A stretch of 23,911 bases of DNA from Paraktedonobacter sp964250225 (lineage in GTDB: Bacteria > Chloroflexota > Ktedonobacteria > Ktedonobacterales > Ktedonobacteraceae): NCBI GenBank assembly GCA_964250225.1, contig CAXUEY010000094.1, forward strand, positions 1 through 23,911, in the 5' to 3' direction. Shown here one piece after another: positions 7,610 through 14,767 of this stretch. Positions within the stretch are counted from its first letter, which is position 1. Each line of letters opens with the position of its first letter. The position numbers were made by a program, and so were the translations under genes. The notes under the pieces were generated by a model, which worked only from the letters and a program-made list of their open reading frames with translations, was not told the origin of the DNA and made no database searches.

Positions 7610-8437
7610 ATGGGGTGGATATGTTTTATCATCGTGAGAAAGGGAGGCAATGATTCGCTTATGTTAGATAACACCCGCGTGCCCACACTACAGCCGCTTC
7701 TCCCCTGGATTACCGTTCTCCTATCCTCCGCCCTCGCGTGGCTTCTCACCGTGCAACAATCCTTGAGCATGTATTCCCTTTCACTCCCACAATTTGGGAC
7801 GATGGGACTCGCTGCTGGCCCCTTTCTCCTCTTCTGGACGGTCATGATGGCTGCCATGATGTTTCCCGCGCTCGCTCCCACAGTCGCCAGCCGGTATCAG
7901 CAACAATGTCAACAGAGTAGCGCCAGGAGAGCCTTTTGCCACATGCTCATTTTTCTCGTAGGGTATCTCTTAATATGGATGCTATTTGGAGCACCTGTGT
8001 TCCTCGTGGCTCAATTGGGAGAACAGCTTGTGTTTCATACCCCTGTGCTGGCCATCGGCCTGGGCATCGTTTTGCTTCTGGCAGTTGGCATCTATCAAAT
8101 GACCCCTCTGGAGAAACACTGCCTGATGCACTGCCATCCTCTTTTCTCCTGCCATACCAGAACACCTGTTGCTTGCTCTCTCACCTCTCAATTTCGCTCA
8201 GGCCTGATCCACGGATTGTACTGCCTGGGCTGTTGCGGCGGCTTGATGCTGGTCATGGTAGCTGTAGGGCTGATGAATCTCCCCTGGATGATCCTGATTA
8301 GCGTCGTCATTTTTATTGAGAAAACCTGGAGCCAGGGCGTCCGCCTCAGCTTTTTCGTAGGCTTTGGCCTGCTAATCTTTGCGGTGCTCGCCCTCACCGA
8401 ACCCGCGCTTTTAACAGGACTCTATCGGCCCATCTAG
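7610..8437 (+). CDS. DUF2182 family integral membrane protein
   Basis: A membrane protein of up to 275 residues with about six to seven hydrophobic helices. It has the marks of the DUF2182 family (described as predicted metal-binding integral membrane proteins): WTVMMAAMMFPALAP at about 76-90, YQMTPLEKHCLMHC at 162-175, and GLYCLGCCGGLM at 202-213 with the triple cysteine C205, C208, C209; a conserved glutamate E237 follows in FIEKTW. The usual tryptophan after the double cysteine is glycine here. Start choice is uncertain: the ATG at 7610 has only weak Shine-Dalgarno signals, while the ATG at 7661 has AGGGAGG 13 bases upstream and begins just before the first helix. The family's biochemical function is not established; the adjacent HMA protein favours metal binding. 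Confidence 0.8.
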   Translation: MGWICFIIVRKGGNDSLMLDNTRVPTLQPLLPWITVLLSSALAWLLTVQQSLSMYSLSLPQFGTMGLAAGPFLLFWTVMMAAMMFPALAPTVASRYQQQCQQSSARRAFCHMLIFLVGYLLIWMLFGAPVFLVAQLGEQLVFHTPVLAIGLGIVLLLAVGIYQMTPLEKHCLMHCHPLFSCHTRTPVACSLTSQFRSGLIHGLYCLGCCGGLMLVMVAVGLMNLPWMILISVVIFIEKTWSQGVRLSFFVGFGLLIFAVLALTEPALLTGLYRPI

Positions 8438-8458
8438 CTGATAGCATGTGATGCACGT

Positions 8459-8529
8459 ATTCAGACGGTAGAGAGCCTGCTATCCCTCTTCACATGCAAA
8501 AAGAGTAGCAAGCTCTCTACCGTCTGAAT
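8459..8529. terminator. Long near-perfect hairpin between convergent genes
   Basis: Perfect 18-bp arms at 8459-8476 and 8512-8529 (ATTCAGACGGTAGAGAGC and its complement). Pairing continues inward (TGCTA with TAGCA, CTCTT with AAGAG), leaving a loop of about 10 bases. The element begins 21 bases after the DUF2182 stop, and its other end touches the stop codon of the permease on the minus strand. That position suggests a bidirectional terminator, but neither outer flank has a T-run. A small palindromic repeat element is the alternative. Confidence 0.55.
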
Positions 8530-9641
8530 TAGCTGGTGCTAATATTGCGCCGCATGGCCAGAATACCCAGAAGCAGTGCAGCGAGCGCCGAGATACCCAG
8601 CACCAGTACATCTGTCCCAAATTGATCCGAGGACTGATAGAACAGTGCCATCTGCAAGGCGTGAATGCCGTAGGTCAGCGGAACAAAGGCTGCAATCGTC
8701 TGTAACACCTGTGGTTCAAAGGCCAGCACACTAATGCCGCCGGCCAGGAAAAACAGGTAGAGGGCCACGTTGATCCCGATGGCCGAGACGGGCTGGATAC
8801 GCTGCATTAGCGCGCCCAGTGCGACCCCCAGCGCCGAACTGAAAAGAGAGACCAGAGCGATAATCAGCAGGGTGGTGAGCCAGTAGATGCCCTCTGGTTG
8901 CGCCCAGCCCAGCACATAGGTGAGCAGGAGTACCAGTACACCCAGCCCAAAGGTCATGAGAAAGCCGGTCAGTACTTTTCCGCTGATAATCAGGCTACGA
9001 GATACTGGCGAGAGCAAGAGTTCTTTGACCGTGCGCGTCTCCCATTCACGCGCGGTCGAAAGACCGCTGGAAATCAGCCCGCTGATCATGAGCAACAGGA
9101 TAATAGTCGGCAGCACATCATACTGAAAGATCTGGATATCTTGTCGGCGCAGGTCTTGTTCTCGCATGCTAATGTGAACCGGGCTGTTTGATCCCTGAGC
9201 CTGGTAGAATTGCGTAATCGCATCGGGAACCGAGCGGCGAATGTCGTTGGTGAAGTCCAGGTTGAGGTTATTCACCTCAACGTCGATCTGCGTCGACTGG
9301 TGTTGCTCGACGCGCCGGGTAAAATCAGATGGAATGGTGAGCACGGCTACTACATCCAGATTTTTGAGTAGCGCCTGAGCCTGGGTCTCACTGCTCACGT
9401 CAGTCAGACGAAACACATCGGCCTGGTGAAAGATCTGCGCCATTTGCGCGCCCTTTGCACCCTGGTCTATCTGCACCAGGGCCACAGGGCTGCGCCCAAC
9501 GGCGGCAGCCCCCAGGAATTCGATCAGCAAAAAGATCAGGGGCGGTAAGACCGTCGCTGCCACGTTCACAGGCTGGCGTATCCAGATCATCAGATCCTTT
9601 ATAATGATTGCCCAGAGGGCGCGAAAAAAGTTGCGTTGCAT
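8529..9641 (-). CDS. ABC-2 type permease (second permease of the exporter)
   Basis: A 370-residue ABC-2 family permease. One helix lies near residues 22-45, then an extracytoplasmic domain of about 130 residues, then about five helices from about 178 to 362. The cytoplasmic AREWETRTVKELLLSP segment is the hallmark coupling region of ABC-2 exporters. AGGAGG lies about 8 bases before the ATG. It sits 21 bases downstream of a paralogous permease and is the last gene of the marR-ATPase-permease-permease operon. The two permeases share the segment NNLNLDFTNDIRR / NNLSVDFTNDIRR in their outer domains and probably form a heterodimer served by the single ATPase. The substrate is unknown; drugs or lipids are typical for this family. 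Confidence 0.9.
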   Translation of the reverse strand: MQRNFFRALWAIIIKDLMIWIRQPVNVAATVLPPLIFLLIEFLGAAAVGRSPVALVQIDQGAKGAQMAQIFHQADVFRLTDVSSETQAQALLKNLDVVAVLTIPSDFTRRVEQHQSTQIDVEVNNLNLDFTNDIRRSVPDAITQFYQAQGSNSPVHISMREQDLRRQDIQIFQYDVLPTIILLLMISGLISSGLSTAREWETRTVKELLLSPVSRSLIISGKVLTGFLMTFGLGVLVLLLTYVLGWAQPEGIYWLTTLLIIALVSLFSSALGVALGALMQRIQPVSAIGINVALYLFFLAGGISVLAFEPQVLQTIAAFVPLTYGIHALQMALFYQSSDQFGTDVLVLGISALAALLLGILAMRRNISTS

Positions 9642-9662
9642 AAGAATGTCCTCCTGACCCCG

Positions 9663-10775
9663 TTAATGAGCAAGGGTGCTTCGCCGCAAAACCAGTGTGG
9701 TCACAATAAGCAGGCCCAGCGCGTACAGAACAAGAATGAGCGCGTTTCCGCCCACGCCATAGGTGTTCAGGTCAAAGCCGTGGAAGGCGTGCTGCTGCAA
9801 CACAATGGCATAATAGACCGGGAAGATCTTCGCCAGTACCTGAATGATCGGCGTATTAAACGAGATAGGGCCGAAGGCGCCGCTTAAGAAGAAAAGCGGA
9901 ATAGAAGAGCCTATCGCCAGGGCCGTCACCGCCTGCCAGCGCTTGAGTAAGGTGCCAAGCAGCGTGCCAAAGGCGACAAAGATGAAGAGCGTGAGCGCCA
10001 TAACCCAGACCATTTCACCCCAATTGACAGGGTGTACGCCGATAACCCCAATGACCACCAGCAGCACCAGCAACGTTCCGAGGATGTTCATCACAAAAGC
10101 GGCGAGCATCTTGCCGGTTAACAGAGACCAGCGGCTGGTCGGTGAGAGTAGCAACTCTTTCATCGTCTCCCGCTCCCATTCTTTCGCTGCCGAGACTCCG
10201 GCCAGGAGCGCGCCCCCGATCATCAGGCTGATCACGATAATTGAGACGGAGAGATAGGGAATGTAGTCGGTATCCTGGCTGTACCAATCGATTTCGTGTG
10301 GCGTGACCGTCACCAGGCTGGGATACGCCTTCGCGTAAAAAGTGGTGATGGAGAGCGGAATAGCGCGGCGAATATCATTGGTGAAGTCAACACTGAGATT
10401 GTTGATCTGCACGCCCACCTGTACCGGCTGGTTGGCACGTACCTGCGTGTCAAAATCGGGTGGGATCGTGACCACAGCCACAATTTTTCCCGCGGCCATC
10501 TCCTGGCTGGCCTGGCTCACGCTCGCCGTGTGTAGACTGAACGAGTGCGCGTGATCCATCGCGCTATAAAACTGGTGCGCGTATGGCCCGTTCTCTTGCA
10601 TGACGACGGCGGTGGGCGCGTGGCTGCCCGCCAGCACAAAAAGACTCATCATAATCAGCATATTGACCGGTATGAAGACGCTGACGATAGTAAAAGCGCG
10701 CTCGGTCAGGGCGCTGCGCATATCTTTTTTCATGCATGCCCAGATGACGCGCATATTTCTTGTAATCGCTGTCAT
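9663..10775 (-). CDS. ABC-2 type permease (first permease of the exporter)
   Basis: A 370-residue ABC-2 permease paralogous to the following gene and of identical length. The first helix is at about residues 28-50, the extracytoplasmic domain at about 55-172, and about five more helices follow. The family coupling motif AKEWERETMKELLLSP lies after the second helix. The start at 10775 has AGGAAGGAA upstream, and this Shine-Dalgarno overlaps the stop of the ATPase gene, so the two are likely translationally coupled. A shorter start at residue 8 (MRVIWACMKKD) is possible. With the ATPase it should form an exporter of the DrrAB/YhgE-like class; the substrate is not evident. Confidence 0.9.
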   Translation of the reverse strand: MTAITRNMRVIWACMKKDMRSALTERAFTIVSVFIPVNMLIMMSLFVLAGSHAPTAVVMQENGPYAHQFYSAMDHAHSFSLHTASVSQASQEMAAGKIVAVVTIPPDFDTQVRANQPVQVGVQINNLSVDFTNDIRRAIPLSITTFYAKAYPSLVTVTPHEIDWYSQDTDYIPYLSVSIIVISLMIGGALLAGVSAAKEWERETMKELLLSPTSRWSLLTGKMLAAFVMNILGTLLVLLVVIGVIGVHPVNWGEMVWVMALTLFIFVAFGTLLGTLLKRWQAVTALAIGSSIPLFFLSGAFGPISFNTPIIQVLAKIFPVYYAIVLQQHAFHGFDLNTYGVGGNALILVLYALGLLIVTTLVLRRSTLAH

Positions 10776-10789
10776 AGTTCAGTTCCTTC

Positions 10790-11773
10790 CTAATCACGCA
10801 GTTCGCGCCCGGTCAGACGCAAGAAGATCTCGTCCAGGTTTGGCTCGCGGACAGCGATGTTGCGCAACTCGCTTTCGCGCGAGACAATATTGATAATCGA
10901 TGGCACGACATTACTGGTTCCCTGCGTGGTCACGGTCAGATGTGCCCCATCCTGTAATACCTCTTTCACACCCTCTAGCGCCCTGACTTCCTCAATCGCC
11001 CTCAGTGGTTGCGCGCCCTCCAGCTCAATGACGCTACCGCCGTAGGTCTGTTTGAGATGCGCGGGGGTATCAACGGCAATCAATTTTCCGCGGTCGATGA
11101 TGGCCAGACGATCACAGAGGATCTGGGCCTCTTCCAGGTAGTTGGTCGTGATGAGCACGGTCTTACCCTGTTCGCGTAGCGCGAGAATGTAGTCCCAGAT
11201 AGCACGTCGGGCCTGCACATCGACGCCGAGGGTCGGCTCGTCGAGATAAATCAGGCTGGGATCGTGCAGCAGGGCGCGTCCCAGAGCCAGACGGCGTTTC
11301 ATGCCGCCGGAGAAGGTGCCGACGCGCGAGTTTTTGCGGTCTGTCAGTTGCACCAGATCCAGGATACGCGTCATACGCTCGGCCTTCTCTTTGCGCGGAA
11401 TGCCAAAGAGGTCGGCGTGAAAGTCCAGGTTGGCCCACGCGCTCAGTTCTTCGTACAGCGCGGTTTCCTGAGGCACCGCGCCCAACAACTGGCGCACCTG
11501 GCGTTTGTGGGTGCGCAGATCGTGACCCATGACCCTGATGGTCCCGCTGCTCGGATCACTCAGGCCGCTAATCATATTGATGGTGGTCGTTTTACCGGAG
11601 CCGTTTGGTCCCAGCAATCCGAAAATCTCCCCCTGCACCACACTCAGGTTGAGATGATCTATAGCTTGAAATGCTTTGAAATGTTTGCAAATGTCGATTA
11701 TTTCAATCGCGGGTTTCCCAGTGTGCTCCGTCGTGTCAGAGGTCGTCATGGTTTCGAGTTTCGACTGATACAT
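10790..11773 (-). CDS. ABC exporter ATP-binding protein (DrrA-like)
   Basis: A 327-residue nucleotide-binding subunit. Walker A GPNGSGKT at 55-62, Q-loop Q102 in AVPQE, signature FSGGMKRR at 154-161 (F replacing L), Walker B LIYLDEP at 174-180, D-loop GVD at 183-185. The switch histidine expected in the TTHYxEEA motif is Asn211 here. A C-terminal extension of about 85 residues (from about 240 to 327) resembles the DrrA/CcmA-type regulatory tail. The chosen ATG at 11773 has AAAGGAA 6 bases upstream; an in-frame GTG at 11800 would add nine residues. It lies 39 bases after the MarR gene and 14 bases before the first permease. It powers the two-permease exporter, and expression is probably derepressed when the MarR protein binds its ligand. 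Confidence 0.93.
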   Translation of the reverse strand: MYQSKLETMTTSDTTEHTGKPAIEIIDICKHFKAFQAIDHLNLSVVQGEIFGLLGPNGSGKTTTINMISGLSDPSSGTIRVMGHDLRTHKRQVRQLLGAVPQETALYEELSAWANLDFHADLFGIPRKEKAERMTRILDLVQLTDRKNSRVGTFSGGMKRRLALGRALLHDPSLIYLDEPTLGVDVQARRAIWDYILALREQGKTVLITTNYLEEAQILCDRLAIIDRGKLIAVDTPAHLKQTYGGSVIELEGAQPLRAIEEVRALEGVKEVLQDGAHLTVTTQGTSNVVPSIINIVSRESELRNIAVREPNLDEIFLRLTGRELRD

Positions 11774-11812
11774 GCCGCTTCCTTTCTTTCCTATCCTCAC
11801 ATGAGAATTGAC

Positions 11813-12349
11813 TTACACTTCATCGCATGGACGTTGATCTATATCTGAACGCAGAAAATCGGGCAACAGACCAAAACGATCTCCCATACCCGGCCCGATG
11901 GCGGAGAGATTGGCAACGGTTTTCTGTAAGAGCAAGCACAGCTCCTGCTGCTTTTCAATGGGGATGCCCTGGAGCGCGATTTGGGTAAAGCTTTGGGTGA
12001 CCTCAAGCAAACAACTCGCCAGATCGCGCCCTTCGGTGGTCAGGTAGACCTTGACCACGCGCCGATCCTGACGATCATGGACGCGTTCAACCAAAGCTAC
12101 CTGCTCAAGCCGTTTGACGATGCCTGTGACCGTTGGGGCGTCGAGGCCACGTCTCTGGCTCACCGTGCCAATGGCCAGACCATCCTCTTCCCACAAGGCT
12201 ATGAGAATCCCCATTTGCGGCGGGGTAATCGCATAGGGCTTCTTATGCTCCTGACACCAGCTTTTCAGCCTCTCATTAAAGGCGTAAGCCCAGCTCCGTT
12301 GAGCGTAGAAAAGCCAGTACCCGAAGAAGTCATCGGCTCGATTTTCCAT
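11813..12349 (-). CDS. MarR family transcriptional regulator
   Basis: A 178-residue winged-helix regulator. The helix-turn-helix lies at about residues 55-85 (ITPPQMGILIALWEE, then LDAPTVTGIVKRLE), and the wing carries the typical DRQDRRVVKVYLT sequence. The N- and C-terminal helices would form the dimer interface. The start has AAGGGG about 6 bases upstream. It is the first gene of the operon encoding the ABC exporter and lies just downstream of an inverted repeat that overlaps its own promoter, so autorepression together with control of the exporter is the likely arrangement. Such regulators usually release DNA on binding a phenolic or lipophilic ligand, which the pump then removes; the ligand here is unknown. 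Confidence 0.92.
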   Translation of the reverse strand: MENRADDFFGYWLFYAQRSWAYAFNERLKSWCQEHKKPYAITPPQMGILIALWEEDGLAIGTVSQRRGLDAPTVTGIVKRLEQVALVERVHDRQDRRVVKVYLTTEGRDLASCLLEVTQSFTQIALQGIPIEKQQELCLLLQKTVANLSAIGPGMGDRFGLLPDFLRSDIDQRPCDEV

Positions 12350-12373
12350 AGTTCACCCCTTTGCACTCTGTCT

Positions 12374-12421
12374 GACTATACTACTTAGCGTACTACTATT
12401 TAGCATGCTAAGTAGTATAGC
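12374..12421 (-). promoter_or_regulatory. MarR operator overlapping the operon promoter
   Basis: Perfect 14-bp arms, CTATACTACTTAGC at 12376-12389 and GCTAAGTAGTATAG at 12407-12420, are separated by 17 bases. A third copy of the half-site core TACTACT lies between them at 12391-12397, 12 bases after the first (12379-12385); the inverted copy is at 12411-12417. On the minus strand the left arm contains TATAGT (complement of 12375-12380), a good -10 box, about 26 bases before the marR start. A repressor bound here would block the operon. Confidence 0.7.
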
Positions 12422-12490
12422 AGAAAAATGGAGAAAAAGCAAAGGGAGGCCTTTTGTCCTATCTATACATTATCTCAAAAGGTCAACCTG

Positions 12491-12516
12491 GCCCGCGGGA
12501 TGCGTAACCCGCGGGC
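12491..12516 (-). terminator. GC-rich hairpin downstream of the WD40 gene
   Basis: GCCCGCGGG at 12491-12499 pairs perfectly with CCCGCGGGC at 12508-12516 around an 8-base loop, 11 bases after the WD40 stop codon. On the minus strand it is followed at a short distance by CCTTTTG, so the T-run is weak. Confidence 0.6.
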
Positions 12517-12527
12517 TATCAATAGAA

Positions 12528-13655
12528 TTATACAGGCCGCCATATCTTAACTGTCCCGTCCTGACTGGCAGAAGCGATTTGCTTGCTATCTGGAGACCAG
12601 GTTACATCCCAAACAGTCTCGTTCTGGCCGAGATAGACTACATGTGTGTACCAGATAGGGGTCCGGTTGGTGCCTGCGACAGCATTCCAGACGAACACTG
12701 TTCCATCAGCGCCTCCCACCGCAATCTGTTGGCCATCGGGCGACCAGGTCACGCTCAGTAACCCTGCAGCATCTCTGCCACGAGAAGTCACGGTAGCACT
12801 CGCCAGGGTCTGTCCCGTTGTGGCATTCCATTCCTGGATCGTACCTGTTTCTGTGTCACTACTGCCACTCGTGGATACAATACGTGTGCTATCAGGGGAC
12901 CAGGCCACTCCCCAGACTGGTTGGGTATGTCCGCGATACACGAACAGGGTCTTACCTGTCGCCGCATCAAAAATCTGTACAGTATTATCCTGGCAGGCGA
13001 GAGCAACACGGCTGCCGTCGGGGGACCAGGCAACTTGCCTTATTCCGCTGGAACTTCCCTGGTACACAGTTATGGTGTGTCCAGTGAGAGCGTTCCAGAT
13101 TTGCACAGTTCCATCATCACTACCAGAGGCAATGCGCGTGCCATCAGGAGACCACGCAACTCCCCAGGCCGCCTTAGTGTGAGCAGCATAGGTTATAATC
13201 TGCCTGCCAGTCATGGCATCCCAGACCTGCACTGGACCTTGAGGATCGGTTGTAGCAATCATTTTGCTTGTGGGCGACCACGCTGCAAAGTAGATCCCAG
13301 CTTGCGCGTGTCCATTATACCTCACCAGGATCTGCCCACTGGCTGCATTCCATACCTGGACGGTGGAGTCGCCGCCGCCAGAAACCAGGCGTGTGCCATC
13401 GGGAGACCACGCGACTGTATCAACAGGCTGGCCACGCCCTTCACCCTGATATGTCAGAAGAGCATTGGAGATCGATATGAGTGTCGGCTTTGAGGTGGGG
13501 GCCGTTGTGGGTGGGGACGCGGCCAGACCAGTAGCTTTTGGGGATGGCCCTCCACAGCCAGCGCAAAATACGATGCATAGTAACGGCAGGCAGAACAACA
13601 GGCGATATATGCCTATAGAGCATAGAGATGCGCTGTCTATTCTTTGAAATGGCAT
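12528..13655 (-). CDS. WD40 repeat lipoprotein (seven-bladed propeller)
   Basis: A 375-residue protein. Residues 1-33 form a signal peptide with a hydrophobic core (YRLLFCLPLLCIVF), and the lipobox is C31-A-G-C34, somewhat atypical at -3. A Thr/Pro-rich linker follows to about residue 58, then seven WD40 repeats to the C-terminus, each with a VAWSPDGxR strand and a VQxWxAxTG end; the last ends at VKIWRPV. Seven repeats make a closed beta-propeller that should be anchored on the outer face of the cytoplasmic membrane. The fifth blade carries a short insertion (STSGSSDTETG). The start has AAGGAGG about 8 bases upstream. There is no enzymatic motif, so a binding or scaffold role is likely. It appears to be a single-gene unit with its own terminator. 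Confidence 0.88.
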   Translation of the reverse strand: MPFQRIDSASLCSIGIYRLLFCLPLLCIVFCAGCGGPSPKATGLAASPPTTAPTSKPTLISISNALLTYQGEGRGQPVDTVAWSPDGTRLVSGGGDSTVQVWNAASGQILVRYNGHAQAGIYFAAWSPTSKMIATTDPQGPVQVWDAMTGRQIITYAAHTKAAWGVAWSPDGTRIASGSDDGTVQIWNALTGHTITVYQGSSSGIRQVAWSPDGSRVALACQDNTVQIFDAATGKTLFVYRGHTQPVWGVAWSPDSTRIVSTSGSSDTETGTIQEWNATTGQTLASATVTSRGRDAAGLLSVTWSPDGQQIAVGGADGTVFVWNAVAGTNRTPIWYTHVVYLGQNETVWDVTWSPDSKQIASASQDGTVKIWRPV

Positions 13656-13764
13656 CTTTCTTCCTCCTTGAAATACGACAAACCTGGGCAGAGAGTACCT
13701 TGATAACCATCAGTATAACATACTTGCGCTTTTCTAAATGGCCTTGTTCATCAATAACTGAACA

Positions 13765-13794
13765 TTGACAGCGCGCAAGTCCACACGATAGTAT
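13765..13794 (+). promoter_or_regulatory. Candidate sigma-70-type promoter for the acyltransferase pair
   Basis: TTGACA at 13765-13770 and TAGTAT at 13789-13794 with an 18-base spacer. An imperfect stem (13793-13806 with 13813-13826) with a 6-base loop follows at the presumed transcript start. The ribosome binding site GGAGG (13837-13841) precedes the GTG start by 9 bases. Confidence 0.55.
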
Positions 13795-13850
13795 GTGGAG
13801 GGAGAGTATATGCCCTCTCTCCATATCTTCTTTCTGGGAGGAATGCACCT

Positions 13851-14759
13851 GTGTCATCAATCTACTGGCTGGCGCGCGGCGGTAGCGCTCTGGCGGGCTG
13901 GACTCCGCGCCCACTGAGACACGCCCTGGGGTCTGTGATGAGTTCCGCGAGCTACCTGGGCTGGCGTTCCAAGCGTCTGGTTACGCAGCAAAATATGTCG
14001 AATGTGCTGGGTTTGCCTGTGAACGATGCCCGTGTCAGGCACGCGGCTGCTGACTCCTGGAGCAAGTATGGCCGCTATGCCTCGGATTTTATGTATTTTC
14101 CCCATGTAAATATGGAGCAGGTCGAGGCACGCACACGCGATCTGACCGAGGGCGCGAGCTGGCAGGATTGTGCCCGTCAGGCGTTGGAGCCGGGCAAGGG
14201 CGCGCTGATCGCAACCGCGCATTTTGGTAGCTGGGACATGGCTGGTGCGCTTGTAGCGCGGCATTTTCCACTCTCAGCGGTGGCCGAAACCTTTAAAGAT
14301 CCCCGTTTAAACGAGCTACTCCAGAATCAGCGGCGTGAGAAGAAGATTGGGATTATTCCAATGGAAGGTTCGGCCAGGCGGATTTTGCGCGCCTTGCAGG
14401 AGAATACCTTTGTGGCCATTGTCGCGGACCGTCCAATGACAAAGGAGACGGGGGTAGAGATCACCTTTTTTGGCCATAAAACGTATGTACCAGGCGGCCT
14501 GGCTGCTCTGGCTGTGAAAAGCGGGGCTGCGATCCTGCCCGGTTATGTCTGGTATGGCCGACAAGACGAGTTTTTAATCTGCGCCTTCCCGCCGATGTTT
14601 CCCCAGGTTTGCCGGGGCACTGAGGAGCGTGATCGCGAAATTGCTCGTCTGACTCAGTATATTTATAACACACTGGAAGAAGTGATACGGGAGTCGCCGA
14701 CTCAGTGGTATATGTTTCGCCCGTTCTGGCCCACGCCCGCAACCATCGCGCAAGAATAG
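13851..14759 (+). CDS. LpxL/HtrB-superfamily lysophospholipid acyltransferase (PatA-like), copy 1
   Basis: A 302-residue membrane-associated acyltransferase. The catalytic HX4D box is AHFGSWD with H124 and D129; later blocks include EGSARRILRAL and IVADRP (about 195-203) and FFGHKTYVPGGLAALAVKSGA. These are features of the LABLAT group that includes LpxL and mycobacterial PatA, which transfer acyl chains to lipid A precursors or phosphatidylinositol mannosides. No LPS genes are in the window, and the nearby PimA-like gene favours a glycophospholipid acceptor; this is inference. The start is GTG, preceded by GGAGG 9 bases upstream. A homologous gene follows after 8 bases, so the two are a tandem duplication in one operon. 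The substrate cannot be read from sequence. Confidence 0.88.
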   Translation: MSSIYWLARGGSALAGWTPRPLRHALGSVMSSASYLGWRSKRLVTQQNMSNVLGLPVNDARVRHAAADSWSKYGRYASDFMYFPHVNMEQVEARTRDLTEGASWQDCARQALEPGKGALIATAHFGSWDMAGALVARHFPLSAVAETFKDPRLNELLQNQRREKKIGIIPMEGSARRILRALQENTFVAIVADRPMTKETGVEITFFGHKTYVPGGLAALAVKSGAAILPGYVWYGRQDEFLICAFPPMFPQVCRGTEERDREIARLTQYIYNTLEEVIRESPTQWYMFRPFWPTPATIAQE

Positions 14760-14767
14760 AGCACACT

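Noticed and set aside
12921..13493. Plus-strand frame of 190 codons
   Set aside because: Antisense to the WD40 repeats; its periodic sequence is inherited from the repeats on the other strand.
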